From: Cephalopachus bancanus
Taxonomy: Eukaryota > Chordata > Mammalia > Primates > Tarsiidae
Direction: 5' to 3'
NCBI GenBank assembly: GCA_027257055.1
Contig: JAPVLO010000122.1
Span: 682,001-746,000, forward strand
Length of the DNA: 64,000 bases
Position 1 is the stretch's first letter, and each line of letters begins with the position of its first letter. Both the position numbers and the translations under genes were made by a program. Below the pieces are notes generated by a model. That model was given only the letters and a program-made list of their open reading frames with translations. It searched no databases and was not told the DNA's origin. This document shows, piece after piece, positions 21,901 through 34,404 of the stretch.

Positions 21901-22648
21901 TTTTTGTTTCATTGATTTTTTTTTGGTATTATCTTTTTATCTTCTATGTCCTGGATTTGGGCTTTTATTTTGGTGATCTGGATTCTTCTGCTGAAATTAG
22001 GGTTTTTGTGGTCTTGCTTTTCCAGCTTCTTTAGGTGACTTGTTAGGCTGTGAATTTCTGTTCCTTCCATTTTCTTCATGTGTGTTTGTAGGGATACAAA
22101 TTCCCCTCTTACTACAGCTTTCAGGGCATCCCAGAGATTTTGGTAAGATGTTTCTTCATTTTCATTTGTTTCCAGGTATCTTTTGATCCCTGTTTTGATT
22201 TCATCATTGACCCAGGTGTTGTTTAGCATCATGCTGTTTAGTGTCCATGTCTTTGTGGGTTTTGGGGGGACTTTGTTGGTGTCAATGTTTATTTTTATTC
22301 CACTGTGGTCTGAGAAGGTGCTTGGTAGAATTTGGTCCTTTTAAATTTGCTTATGCTTGATTTATGGCCGAGTATGTGGTCGATCTTAGAATATGTTCCA
22401 TGTGGTGATGAGTAGAATGTGTATCTGTGGTCTTTGGATGGAGTGTTCTGTAGGTATCAGTTAAGTCCATTTGGTCCAAAGTCACATTGAGGTTCCGGAT
22501 CTCCTTGCTGATTTTTTGTCCTGATGATCTGTCTAGGGTTGTGAGTGGGGTATTAAAGTCCCCAGTTATGATAGTGTTAGAGTCGATATCTTTCTTTAGT
22601 TTTCCAAGAAGTTGCTTTATGAAAGTTGGCGCACCTATGTTGTGTGCA
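18957..22648 (-). mobile_element. Young-family L1, 3.7 kb, 5'-truncated
   Basis: Antisense insertion with poly(T) at 18953 on, the 3'UTR (18985-19173) and most of ORF2. Flanked by a perfect duplication ACATGCTTGTTTT at 18944-18956 and 22649-22661. The 5' end stops inside the ORF2 endonuclease domain, so ORF1 and the promoter are missing. Frameshifts and stops break ORF2 into at least six open pieces. Copies at 1, 7021, 7658 and 47710 belong to the same family. Confidence 0.97.
19174..22640 (-). pseudogene. L1 ORF2 (endonuclease/reverse transcriptase) relic
   Basis: The parent protein nicks target DNA and reverse-transcribes L1 RNA. Reading antisense: the end of the endonuclease domain with a GDFNT motif at about 22550-22570; a linker region (21909-22232); reverse transcriptase pieces (21386-21670, 21033-21389), including the AFDKIQH stretch; the catalytic YADD loop near 20875-20895; a long thumb and C-terminal region (19845-20696); and the Cys-rich C-terminus ending at a stop at 19174. 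The catalytic YADD is intact but frameshifts near 20980, 20650 and 19800 and the missing N-terminus make it inactive. Confidence 0.93.
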
Positions 22649-22661
22649 ACATGCTTGTTTT

Positions 22662-23274
22662 GATGAGGACCATTTATTTATTAGATGGTTTCCTCATTTT
22701 ATATTGTCTTTGCAATCTGCTGAGCCACTTTGATTAGATACTAGGAGAACATTATTTCTTCATGTAATTTTATGCTTAATTTATAGATTTAATGCTTATG
22801 TTTTTTATAATTATTTCTGCTAGCCTTTAAAACTATTAATGCATTAATTATGAGTTTTCTTTGTTTTTATAGCCTAAGGCTATTTGATGGGCAGACAGAT
22901 TTTTATATATTATATGAGTAGATATGGTTCACTTACAGAGAAAAAGAAGAACATAATCAGAGAAAGTAAACTATTTGGGGAATGACTGTAATCAGTTTCC
23001 TAATTTAAATAAAGATCTACTCGCAGCACAGAGCTTTGGTGATTTGACTAAGACCATCACTTCTGGAGAGAATGGAGCCTCCCCAGGAACCCCTCACTTT
23101 TCTTGCTGAGACACAGGAAAGATTCCAACCATCATATGAAAAAAGAATAAGATAGTACAGAAAACTGAAGGCCTGCGAATACTTGTCTTGACTCTTACTA
23201 GTTGGCAATGTGAATGTGGGCAAATTATTTTCTTTCTCTGAGTCTCAGTTTCCACATCCCTAAAAGTGCCAATT
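22662..23274. other. Unique AT-rich stretch
   Basis: No repeat recognised. The bases after 22980 contain no supported gene. Confidence 0.4.
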
Positions 23275-23286
23275 TAAAAACATCTA

Positions 23287-23407
23287 CTTGGAAGGCTGAG
23301 GCGGAAGGATCACTGGAGCCCAGTGGGTCGAGGCGGTGGGCAGGAGCAGCCACTGCACTCCAGTCCGGGCATCGGAGTGAAACTCCAACTCAAAAAAAAA
23401 TAAAAAA
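23287..23407 (+). mobile_element. 5'-truncated Alu (right arm only)
   Basis: Starts in the right arm at CTTGGAAGGCTGAGG and ends in A-rich tail. Flanked by TAAAAACATCTA at 23275-23286 and 23408-23419, so it is a genuine truncated insertion and not a deletion product. Confidence 0.9.
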
Positions 23408-23440
23408 TAAAAACATCTATTTTTCCTGTCTGTATAGGGC

Positions 23441-23566
23441 TTTTTTTTTTTTAGAGGCAAGACCTCACTATGTTACTCAGGCATGACTCAAACTGCTGGG
23501 CTTAAGCAATCCTCCAGTCTCAGCCTCCCAAAGTAGCTGAGACTACATACCATAGCACCTGGTTTT
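23441..23566 (-). mobile_element. Alu left-arm monomer (FLAM-like), antisense
   Basis: T run followed by the complement of one left arm only, ending GTAGCACCTGG-like text. About 125 bases; no second arm. Confidence 0.7.
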
Positions 23567-23636
23567 TATAAGGGAGAAATGACATAATGGATGTAAAACT
23601 GCTTGTTAAACTGTAAAGTGTAGTGCAAATAAAAGG

Positions 23637-24000
23637 CAGGGGCTACAAGCTGGCAGCTCATGGGCCAAATACTGCACAAATATTTTATGTGGGCTGCATT
23701 ATATTTTTAAAAATAGAACTAATATTTTAAAATAGAGCAACTTACATTCAATTTTTTTTTAACATACAATTTTGGACTTATGATTTCTCTTGAGAAACCA
23801 AGCATGTGGCAACCTGGCCCCCATTTCTGTATGCCAACAGTTGACCTGAGTTGAACTGTGGCAGCCCCTCGAGATGGGGCATGCCCTTTCCAGCTCAGGC
23901 GAGATGCCTTCCCTGACAGCTCTCTGACAATGCCATTGGTCTATTTTGCTACTTGTGCAGCTTGCCTGGCTCCTGTGTACATCTGAATTTGTGATACTCA
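23637..24000. mobile_element. Old hAT-type DNA element, end fragment
   Basis: CAGGGGCTACAAGC...GGGCCAAAT at 23637-23670 resembles the terminal repeat of old hAT elements with a CAGGGGTCAGCAAACTATGGCC end. The rest is too diverged to assign. Confidence 0.4.
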
Positions 24001-24229
24001 AGTAAGCTATTAGACAGGCTATTTTAATTTTGTGGCAAAAACATTTGGATTTGCAAAGACAAAAGCTAAAGCCCTGGTTCTGGCATTTTTCAGCTGGGGC
24101 AACTCAGTCGAGTCACTTCACGTTATTGAAAACGAAAACATGAGCACTACCTCATAAGGTTTTGGGAACGTCTCATAAAAGATAAGGACCTCAGCTTACC
24201 AATAAAAATGAACAACACATATACGTATA

Positions 24230-25138
<909 letters not shown>

Positions 25139-25239
25139 AACAAACTTCTTAAAAGGTGAGGTAGTAAATATCTTAGACTTTGAGAGTCATTTGTTCTCTC
25201 TTGTAACTGCTTATGCACCCTTTGTAGAATAGAAGCAGC

Positions 25240-25348
25240 TATGGACCATATGTGAATTTATGGGTATGGCAGCGTTCAGCTGAAGTTTTATTTACAAAAA
25301 CAACCAGCAGGTGGAATTTGGCTCACAAGTCATAGTTTGCTGACCCCT
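25240..25348 (-). mobile_element. Old hAT-type nonautonomous element, end fragment
   Basis: GTTTTATTTACAAAAACAACCAGCAGGTGGAATTTGGCTC...AGTTTGCTGACCCCT is the typical end of a mammalian hAT element. It could be the other end of the fragment at 23637 because the ends are inverted, but the interiors do not clearly match. Confidence 0.6.
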
Positions 25349-27530
25349 ACCAAAGAGCTACAGGCATGGTAGGCATTGAGCTAACATGTAAGTTAACACA
25401 GAGGACAGTTTTATCAAATATTTTGGCCATAGAATAAGATAAATCTCCATCTTTTCAGCCTGGCTTATCTGATTCTTTGCTATCTGGTACCAAACCACTA
25501 AACCAATTATCATATTATATATCCTCATTCTTCAAACAGCAGTTTTCCACTTCAAGATAGTAATTTCTGTTAGTTATGGTGGTTTAACTACTTTAAAAAA
25601 GACCTCAAGATGTGTAATGGCCCAAGTATAATAGAAATGTATGTATATAAGGTTAAGGTAGGTGTTCCTGGTCGATGACTGGCTCTCCTCCATTCTGAGA
25701 CCTACATCTTTTCTCTCTTGGGCCTGCCATTTTTTCATATCTTTTCTTGAAAGCTTTGGTTATAAATACCACACATTACTTCTCACTTTCCATTAGGATG
25801 AATGTTGACACATAACCACACATGACTACAGCAGAGGCTGGGAAATCAGTCTAACCACATAACCAGCTACATCGAGTTACTGTGCAAAGAAAGAGTGGTT
25901 CAGTTAGGCAATTTGTGTTAGACGACAAGTATCTTAGTACCTAGCACAGTATCAAGTGTGAAATGAATTGGTAAATATCTATGGAGGAAGGAAGGGAGGG
26001 AGGGAGTGATGCTCTAGTCTAGGTATATTGCCTGCCCAGGTACAGCTCTCAGAACTGTCTATAAAGGATCGCACCTGCCCATTTTGGCATCTGTGGTTTA
26101 ATCTGTTCAGTACTAAGTAACTATGTGTCCCTTGGATTCTGTAAATGGTGTGTTACAACTGTACCCATGTCCTCTTGGACCTCTATAGAACTAGGGGGAA
26201 GAGAATTACACATTATTCATTTTACTTAAGCAATTAACTCATCTTGTCACTTAAGTGTAAGTTGATGGGAAAAATCAACGTCAGAGCAACTGGAACACAA
26301 CCTCCCTAAGCACATAGGGTCAGTGTTGTCAGAGTCATCTCACAGAAGAGTGGGAGAGCATGCTTGTGTCTCCCTCTCACCAACCTTCTGCCTTTAAAGT
26401 ATATCTAAACAGACTTTATTAAGGTCACCTTCATCACAGAGCTTTGAAGTCATTCCAAATGGCGCTCCCCAGGTGCTGTCCGTGTCTGGCTGAGGAGGAG
26501 GACTCTGTGCAATTATCTCTCTGACTGTACACGTTACCCCTCTGCTCAGTCACCTCTTGCCACTCTCTACTGTTTTGTGTCTCTGTGGGACTATTCCATG
26601 GGACTCTCAAGAAATCCACTTTACCATTGAGGACAGTGCTAAGGGCCAGTGGCAGAGGGAGAATACTTGGCACGGTGCTGAATGTAGTTAATGCTGGGAG
26701 AAAAGAGAAGGCTGGAACTCATGGTTGCCACACTACCTCTCTCAGAAGATGTACTCAAAATGGTATACACTGCCATAGCTCACAATGGTGGGAGATGGAC
26801 TGGTATCTGCTTTGGGGCCCTATGGAGCTGCAGGGCTGACTCAGGCCTGCCTTGGGATAACCACCAGACTGAGGGTCTGAAGTGCCATCTTAACCTGACT
26901 TTTTCTTTGGAGTAACTTTCAGTGGTGGGTGTGTATAGTTGGCTAGTTACAGTGAGGACTAACCAATGATGAGAAGATGCTCTGGCTGAGGTTTCCAGAT
27001 GATCTGGGATCACTTTCTAAAACAGAACCACAGGCCCCACCTCTAAGCAGGGTGTGGGGCACTAGAGAGGAAGAGAAAATAATATATTTTAGATGTCTGG
27101 ATTATATAAAATCTGACCAAAATAACATAAAATTTATCTAACTACTTAACATAATGGTCCAGGAAATAATTCATTATTTGTCGGTTTGGTGGTGTAAGAG
27201 AAAATTTGTTTGACACTGGCATTATGACTGAGTTGGAAAAATAGATCACAGGATCCTTTTTATTCTATTCAATTTCATTCTACTATATCTTTTTCCATTT
27301 CATAATTTTAACTCATACTTAATGTTTCACAGTATGCTTGTGTTCAGTGCTTTAAGTGGAATATTGCTTAAGTTCTAACCACTACAACAATCACTGAAAA
27401 AACTATATAAAAGATACAGTAACAAAACAAAATAAATACAATTAAATAGAATACTGAAAAATGTTTAAATAACCTGAAAGAAGGCAGGGAAAAGGAAACT
27501 AACTCCAGTTAATACTAATTAAAGGAGTCC
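25349..27530. other. Mostly unique DNA with old repeat traces
   Basis: 25590-25890 holds a diverged copy of the element at 24230. 25983-26005 is a short purine-rich GGAAGGGAGG tract. From 26030 to 27480 I recognise no repeat; open frames at 26585-26915 have no further support. Confidence 0.4.
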
Positions 27531-28440
27531 ACAGAATGGGAAAAAATATTTGTCAACTGTATATCTGACAAAGGCATAACATCCAGAAGGAACTCAAACA
27601 TGCTGAAAGGAAAAAAATAAACAGTCCTGCTAAAAAATGGGCTAAAGATATGTCCTCAAAAGAAGGCATATGAACAGCCAACAGATACATGAAAAAATGC
27701 TCTGCCACACTAATCATCACAGAAATGCAAATTAAAACCACATTGAGATACCACCTAACTCCAGTCAGGATGGCCATAATAACTCAAGAAACAACAGATG
27801 CTGGAGAGGATGTGGGGTAAAGAGACTGATTCTACACTGTTGGTGGGAGTGTACACTAATTCAACCTCTGTGGAAAACAGTGTGGTTAGTCCTAAAAGAT
27901 CTAAAAATCAACCTTCCATATAACCCAACAATCTCCCTTCTGCAAATATACTGGGAGAAACTCAAATCATTCTATAAAGAAGATACCGCACATGTATGTT
28001 TATTGCAGCATTATTCACAATAGCAAAAACATGGATCCAATCGTATTGTCCATCGAAAGTAGACTAAATTTTTAAAATTTGACACATATACATAATGGAA
28101 TATTATGCATCCACAAAGAAGGACAAAGTTATGGACTTCATAGCAACTTGGATGGATTTAGAGTCTAAAATACTCAGCGATCTATCACAGAAAAAAGGAC
28201 TGTGTACCACATGTACTCACTTATAAGCAGAACCTGAATATTTATCATAATACTATAAGAAAGGGACTGGTAATAGTGGATACTGCCAAGGGAGGGGTGG
28301 GATACATAACATCAATAAGGGTAACTGATCTCAAACCAGGCAAAGTGGGGGACCAAAGGGAAGCCCGAACTTTACCTGTATGATGACCACTTATTTATCT
28401 AATACTGAATTATACCCCACATTTTTAAAACAAAAAAAGG
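27531..28440 (+). mobile_element. Old sense L1, ORF2 3' part and 3'UTR
   Basis: Plus-strand ORF2 C-terminal region (ACACTGTTGGTGGGAGTGTACAC, ATGGAATATTATGCATCC) and 3'UTR ending GAATTATACCCCACATTTTTAAAAC. That terminal motif resembles the TGTACCCCACA end of the young L1s, suggesting an older relative. Many indels. Confidence 0.85.
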
Positions 28441-28469
28441 AATATAAAATTAAAAATTGCTGCTGAAAA

Positions 28470-28688
28470 AAATACTAATTAAAGGCAGAGATGGTCAAGT
28501 GAATTTAATAAAAAGATTCAACCAAGAATCAAAAAAATAGAACAAACAGGGAACAAATAATAAAGTGGTAGGTAGACCTAAATTCAAATTTATCATTTAT
28601 TATATTAAATGTAAATGGTCTAAACACATCAACCATATGGTATCTACAAGAAATTCACTTCAAACATACAGGTAGAGGATGGAAAAAT
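28470..28688 (+). mobile_element. Old L1 ORF2 endonuclease-region fragment
   Basis: AAATGTAAATGGTCTAAACACATC and TCTACAAGAAATTCACTTCAAA are standard old-L1 ORF2 phrases. The L1 resumes at about 28970 after another element, and the two parts may be one insertion with internal loss. Confidence 0.75.
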
Positions 28689-28968
28689 AATTGTACTATA
28701 TCAGTTTTCTATACTGTGTAACAGATTACTACAAAGAGTGGCTTAAAACAACACACATTTATTACCTCAGATTTCTTGTAGGTCAGAAGTCTGGGTATGG
28801 TTAGCTGGGTCTCACCAAGTTGCAATTAGGGTATTGGTTGAAGCTGTGGCCTCATCAGAAGCTCAACAGGGTGAACATCTGATTCTAAGCTTTCTCAGGT
28901 CGTCGGCCAAATTTATTTCCTTGTGGCTTCAGGACTGAAACATTGGTTTCTTATTCACATAAATTTGT
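28689..28968 (+). repeat. Old interspersed repeat interrupting L1
   Basis: TTTTCTATACTGTGTAACAGATTAC, GGCTTAAAACAACACACATTTATTACC and GGTCAGAAGTCTGGGTATGG form a well-known dispersed mammalian repeat; family name not assigned here. Confidence 0.65.
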
Positions 28969-29590
28969 CAACTTAAATGAAATGGAACAGCTCCTTAGAA
29001 AATCAGAAATTGCCAAAACGAACCCAAGATAAGATAGATAACCCGAGTAGTCTTATAACTATCAAAAGGAATTGCATCCATAGTCAAAACCTTCAAAAAT
29101 CAGATAGTTTCATTGTCTGTCAAATACTTAAAGAAAAAAACAATTTTTTCCCAGAAAATAGAAAAGAAATGCTTACCAACTCTTTTCATGAGGCCAGCAT
29201 TACCCTGAAGCCAAAACTAGACAAGGCAGTACAAGAAAAGAAAATACAGACCAATATCCTCATGGCCATAGACACAAAAATCCTCAACAAGATACTAGCA
29301 CATAAAATTCAGCAATAAAAAAAAGAATACTATACCACGACCAAGTGGAGTTTATTCTGGGAATGCAAGACTGGTTCAGGGTGTGAAAATCAATCAATGC
29401 AATCCACGTTATTAACAGTCTAAAGAAAAAAAGCACATGGTCATGTCAATTGATGCAGAGGCAGCATTTGAAAACATTTCAGCATTTATTCATGATAAAA
29501 CTTGAAGCAAACTAGGAACAGAGAGAAAGTCTTAAACCTGATAAAGGACACCTACAAAAGCATTAAATGTTGCAAAACCAATGAAGAGGA
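28969..29590 (+). mobile_element. Old L1 ORF2 reverse-transcriptase fragment
   Basis: Contains TTCATGAGGCCAGCATTACCCTG, CAGACCAATATCCTCATG, a mutated GGAATGCAAG region and GATGCAGAGGCAGCATTTG. A 113-codon open piece at 28977-29318 is RT-like but ends early. Non-functional. Confidence 0.8.
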
Positions 29591-30170
29591 CTCATATGCT
29601 GGGTAACATTGCATGGAACAGTTACTTTCCTTGTCCTAGCATGGTCCAGCAATATAATCCCAGGCGACAGCATTTCCAAAATTGTGTTTATTGTTCCGAC
29701 AATCTAGCGACCAGCAGTTGGTGAGAGCATCAGTGCAGCAAAAGTGAACACTGGTTCTTTAATTGTGTGGCATTGGCATCAGGACTTCACACTGTGTATC
29801 TTACTGTGACGACATCGTGCAGGAACTGGGTGGTGAAAAGAACATTAAGTCGGTGGAGAAGCACTTTGCTGAACAAGGATATAGGCTCTGATAACAAGGC
29901 TGTGCAGCAGGAAGCTGGCAGCTAATCTAAGCTTGGGCACCTCCTGGGAACCAGCGCTGGCAATCAGCATCACGCAGGAAAACAGCAGGGACCTGGAAAT
30001 GAGATTTCTGAAAGTCAGGAAGTTGGCAGTTGAGTCAGAGCTGCAGAACCAGCTGGAATGAGAACCTTTAGCTTTCAGCACCAAGTCATAAAGTGGCAAG
30101 GAAAAGCTCACTAAAGAGACCAGGAAGATTTTTTTTTAATGAAGGGACTCAGAAATAAAAAGCTTTGCTT
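29591..30170. other. Unassigned stretch, possible transcript-derived sequence
   Basis: More GC-rich than its neighbours. A plus-strand open stretch about 29793-29891 ends in EKHFAEQGYRL and a stop, followed by text with an AAATAAAA at about 30152. This could be a decayed processed pseudogene, but there is no clean poly(A) tail or target duplication and I do not recognise the protein. Confidence 0.25.
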
Positions 30171-30879
30171 AATTGTTACAACCAACCAGAGATTTGGAAC
30201 AGCAGAGTCACAAAGAGAAATGTCTCACGAAGGTTATTCTCTCATGCATTTGGGTGCACTTGAATCTGTAGTCAGGCCCTTCTGCTTTTGAGCTTATTTC
30301 TGTCAACCAGATTCCCCACACTTTCTTATTAATGATCTGGAACTTCTGACTCCTCTGAATACTTCCATGAGAAGTTGGGTCTCAGTTCAAGCAGAAAAAT
30401 CTAAAAAGTCTAACAAGGAGGCAAAGTTGAAAGTATAATTGTAAGTGTCCTAATTTTCAGCACATACTCAATTATGGGTACGTGATATCTTTTTTCCTGG
30501 TCTCTACTGAAATTGCTAAGAGCATGCATCAGTTTAGTTGCTCAAAAATGTGTCAAAGGTAAGCATAAGTGGTGCTCTTTGCTTCTCAGGGTGCCCCAAG
30601 CAAAATGTAAACTTTTGCAGAGGAAAAGAAGTAGTCTGGGAAAGTCTCTGAAACAAGTCATCTCTTCTGGAAAGAAAAATCACTGGAGCACTTGGTGGCC
30701 AACAGAACAACCCCCAATTTTTATGTGAGACTCATAGCTTTCAAGGAAGAGTGTATGATGAAAAGTGACTGATCTGGGCACTTGATGATCAGGGGTCAGA
30801 CCCGCATTTGCTCCTGTAGTGGTTATAGTGGACTCTTGACTCAGGCAATCTGGATTCAAAGGGTAAATCTGATATTTTC
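30171..30879. other. Unique stretch
   Basis: No repeat or gene recognised. Confidence 0.35.
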
Positions 30880-31066
30880 TCATAGTGTGATTTGAGCACT
30901 TGATTTATGCCTTAGTTTTTCTATGCCTCACTTTCCTCATCTCTAATAAGAAATGATTACCATATCTACCTTGTAGAGTTGTTATGAAGATGAAATGAAT
31001 TACTACTGCATGTGTAAAACATCTGAAACCATACTTGGCTCATAATGTGTGCTGTTATTGTATACC
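30880..31066 (+). mobile_element. MIR SINE
   Basis: CCTCACTTTCCTCATCTCTAATAAG, TACCTTGTAGAGTTGTTATGAAGATGAAATG and CATACTTGGCTCATAATG follow the MIR consensus order. Confidence 0.8.
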
Positions 31067-31117
31067 AATTAGGTCCTAGCGTAATTTACCTTTCTGGTTT
31101 CAGTTTTCTCAACTGTA

Positions 31118-31272
31118 AAACTGTAGGACTGGCCCAGGCCATATTTCTCGAAATGTGGTCTGGAGACCTCTAGCATCACAATAACCCAGGGTATGGGTTT
31201 AAAATAAAATCTCATAGAGTGGGGGCCTAGAAAGGAGATTACAATAATGTTTCCAAAGTGATTCTTGTGCAT
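31118..31272 (+). mobile_element. MER5-type nonautonomous hAT element
   Basis: AAATGTGGTCTGGAGACCTCTAGCATCAC...CAAAGTGATTCTTGTGCATG has the MER5A-like layout with inverted ends. Diverged. Confidence 0.6.
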
Positions 31273-31340
31273 GTTTATTTAATTGCAGCAGAACCCACAT
31301 AATTATGTGAGCACTGAGCTCATTCAAACAGTTGGCATTG

Positions 31341-31488
31341 GGCTGGCACGTTGGCTCATGCGGTAATCCCAGCACTTCGGGAGGCCAAGGGGGTAGGATT
31401 GCTTGGGGCCAGGAATTCAAGATCAGCCTGGACAACATATCAAGACACTGCCACTACAAAAAATAAAAATAAAATGAAATAGAATAAA
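31341..31488 (+). mobile_element. Free left Alu monomer (FLAM) with 15-bp target duplication
   Basis: One Alu left arm followed directly by an A-rich tail, with no right arm. Flanked by AAACAGTTGGCATTG (31326-31340) and AAACAGCTGGCATTG (31489-31503). The duplication shows it inserted as a monomer. Confidence 0.9.
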
Positions 31489-31503
31489 AAACAGCTGGCA
31501 TTG

Positions 31504-31800
31504 AGCTGCTTTGGGCGGAAGAGAGAAATTATGCCGCGAGAGGCACAAGTATTGACATTCTGACAAGTGAATGGAAGCTGAATCAGAGCTATAGACAGGC
31601 TGTGCCCATCCCAGCAGTGAGCGAGCATGGTAGCCTGGAGCCAGATGAGCAGCCTTCTTCACAAATGTCCATGGATTGGTCATGGAATTACCTGATAAAA
31701 GTCTCCTTCTCAGTTGTATAGATTCAGGGTGAGCTCTTGAATCTTTGTGACAATAAGCAACAACCACAGCAAAAGTTGGAAATCAGAACTGTCTACTGTG
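31504..31800. other. Unique stretch
   Basis: No repeat or gene signal recognised. Confidence 0.35.
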
Positions 31801-31809
31801 CTCACATTC

Positions 31810-32020
31810 ACATTATTTCTGTCCTGTTATAATTTGCATCTTACCGTATCACAGTGAAGTACTATGTGTGTCTCTCCTGGAGATGATGAGCTTCTTAAAT
31901 TTAGGGTGAGTGTTGTATTCATCTTGGTATACCTCTCTCTTCCTCCTCCCTTGTCCTAGCATTTAGCACAGTGATTTGCATGTGGTTCTCCTTTATTACG
32001 TGCTTGTAGAATGAATCAGC
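31810..32020 (+). mobile_element. L2 LINE 3' end
   Basis: Typical L2 tail: GATGAGCTTCTTAAATTTAGGG, CCTAGCATTTAGCACAGTGATTTGC, TTGTAGAATGAATCAG. Confidence 0.7.
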
Positions 32021-32089
32021 AGAGGACCCAGTCTGAACTGCGTCCCTGGGATGACATTTACAAGTTCATGATCTTAGACAATGAACACT

Positions 32090-32480
32090 GTAATCGATGA
32101 GCCCCACAGAAACAAAGGCAGTGGAAAAATCCTGCCTCCATCACAAAGGCCTTTGCAGTATTAATACAGTGGGAGATATAAATCTTAATTAGTAGCAGGA
32201 AAAAGTGATGACGGATCAAGGTTCTCAAAATGTCAGCTGGTGACTGGTCAATCAATTCATTTATAGCCACTAACCATTGCACTGTGATACTGAAACCAAT
32301 ACTGCTAATTAAAGGTGTAATGGCGATCAGCCAGCTTACTGTTAATTGATTCTTAATACTTCAATTACTTGTTTTTATGCCAGTTGAATTTAATCAAAAG
32401 GGGTCAGAGAGTCATACAAGGCTTGTAATTTTAAAATGATGTGCGTGTATTAACTTTTATGTGCATCACTTCCAAAATCC
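32090..32480. promoter_or_regulatory. Possible conserved noncoding element rich in homeodomain sites
   Basis: Repeat-free. TAATTA at 32186-32191 and 32306-32311, TAATTG at 32343-32348 and a further CAATTA near 32362 cluster within 180 bases. Such AT-core clusters are common in developmental enhancers. Function is only inferred. Confidence 0.3.
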
Positions 32481-33655
32481 AAGTGAAAGGCTACCTATAT
32501 TCATATATATTTTACTTGCTCATTAACACTTTTGGGAAATTAAGTTAGTTCTTGATGACAAATAGATATAAATATTTCAGCAAGAGGAGAATTTTACTGC
32601 ACCTTAGACTTTGGTTTCATATTCCATTTCTTTATTCTTTGCTGGAAAATACTCTCAGGGTTTTTTCAAACTTAAGAAAAATGTTCACTTGATCACATGG
32701 TCCCACTCTCCATCATCTTATTTTTCCCTTCCTGTCCTTGACAAGTTTTCGGGAAAAAGTGGTTTACAGCTTTTCTCTTCTGCCTCCATTGCATATTTGA
32801 AAGTCACCATTAGCCTTTACCAGCTTAAGCTAAAGGCCCTTTGCACAGTCCTCTGTCTTCTTATAGGTCTGAATACTACTGACTACTCTTTCTTTGACAC
32901 TCTTCCTTCCTTGGCTAGGATCCTCACTAAACTTTCTGCCAGAAATATTTTCCGGAAGGGGTTAACATAGCCCACGAGACAGGCAGGGAATATGAGCATA
33001 GGGGCCTACTAGGCCAAAAGGGGTAAGGGATCCTAGGGGGCATAAGCGGTGGCCCCTTCCCAGGAAAAGGCCAATGGTCAGCAGGTCAGAACCCTCAGAC
33101 CAGAAGGGAACGGAAAATTCCAGTGCAATTCTGTCCATGTCTTTTTAAGGGGACAGGATGGGAGCACATCTTTGGGAGGGTGGCATGCAGATTTTAGATG
33201 AAGAACCAGCCTGGGCTTAGTTAAGTCCTGTAGAGGTGAAGAGGACCACCAGGAAAGTAGCTCACTCTTGGAAATAGGATTGGCAGGAGGAAGAGAAAGC
33301 AGGCCCCCAGGTGGCTGCCTGGGACACAGCCGTGGGCTTTTCTTGGGTGACAGAGGTGAGGTGGCTCCCCATGTGGAGTTGATTGGAGGTTCCCCATGTG
33401 GGGTAGGCTGCTTGGACAAAGTCACTGCCACCAAACTCCTTCTTTGATTTTTGGATGTCAAGAAAACCACTGCTTGCCAGCTTCTTCACACAGTTTGCAG
33501 ATGGCAGCCGTGACTACCAGAGGCTGGGAGGTGGGAGGGTGGACATTCCAACGCTCCCTCTTGGTCTCTTTTCCCCAGCATTTGGTCCCCAATTTGCCTT
33601 CTGTCTCTGATAGGCTTGGTGATCTCATCTCTCCATAGCTCCAGCAGGAGAGGTA
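32481..33655. other. Mostly unique DNA
   Basis: 32690-32950 has weak L2-like text (AAGGCCCTTTGCACAGTCC). 33000-33650 is GC-richer, with no supported exon. Confidence 0.35.
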
Positions 33656-33838
33656 ACAGCCTTGAGGATCAAGAGCTTGGGAGGTAGGCAGACCCAGGCT
33701 GGAAAAGCTGCCTCCAATGTATTCTTCCTAAGCCAATTTCCTCATGTGCAAGTGGTCTCATTGTGTTTTTGGAAGAATTATATAAAATAAGGCCTGTGAA
33801 GTGCCCAGCACAGTGGCAGTCACATTACTATTCCTGGG
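33656..33838 (+). mobile_element. MIR SINE
   Basis: GCAGACCCAGGCTGGA, AATTTCCTCATGTGCAAGTG and GTGCCCAGCACAGTGGCAGTCAC in MIR order. Confidence 0.65.
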
Positions 33839-33959
33839 TTATTTCTAACTCTCCTTTCTCTCCATCTCCAAATCCACATTCTCCAGTCATTAACTCATCT
33901 CCAAGGTCTGGGTTCACACTTCCAGCAGTTTGGGGGCATTGAATGGAAGGCTTTCTCCT

Positions 33960-34105
33960 CGTCAGACATTGTGCTTGGTTTACATCCCCTCAGTTACTGG
34001 AATTGTTCCCTTTACAGATGAAGAAAGAGAGGCAAAAAGAGAATGTGTAACTTGCCCAAAATCACACAGCTGAATTCAAACTTCAAGGAGCTCAAACTTT
34101 TGGGG
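33960..34105 (-). mobile_element. MIR SINE, antisense
   Basis: TTTACAGATGAAGAAAGAGAGGC and AACTTGCCCAAAATCACACAGC are the MIR core in complement. Confidence 0.75.
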
Positions 34106-34189
34106 TCAAAATTTGGATCTATCTTCCCGACCAGAACAGCTCCCCTCCATGGGAAGCATAAAAATAAAATATTCCAAGTTCCCTTCCAT

Positions 34190-34400
34190 TCTTACCACCC
34201 TTAACCCCACTTCCTTGCTTTCCTCATTCACCCATATCCGACCAGTCACTGTTTTGTTCTGTTCAAAATCTCTCCAGTGTCCCTCTTCTCTCCTTCCACC
34301 ACTGTCCTAACCTCGGTGCTCAGCCCCTGAGTGGGTACTCCTGATCTGCTTCCAGGGAGCACATTCTGCCCTGGTCTTCTTTGTAGGGAATAGTACTGTG
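34190..34400 (+). mobile_element. L2 LINE fragment
   Basis: CAAAATCTCTCCAGTGTCCC and the following C/T-rich text resemble internal L2. Confidence 0.4.
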
Positions 34401-34404
34401 GTGA

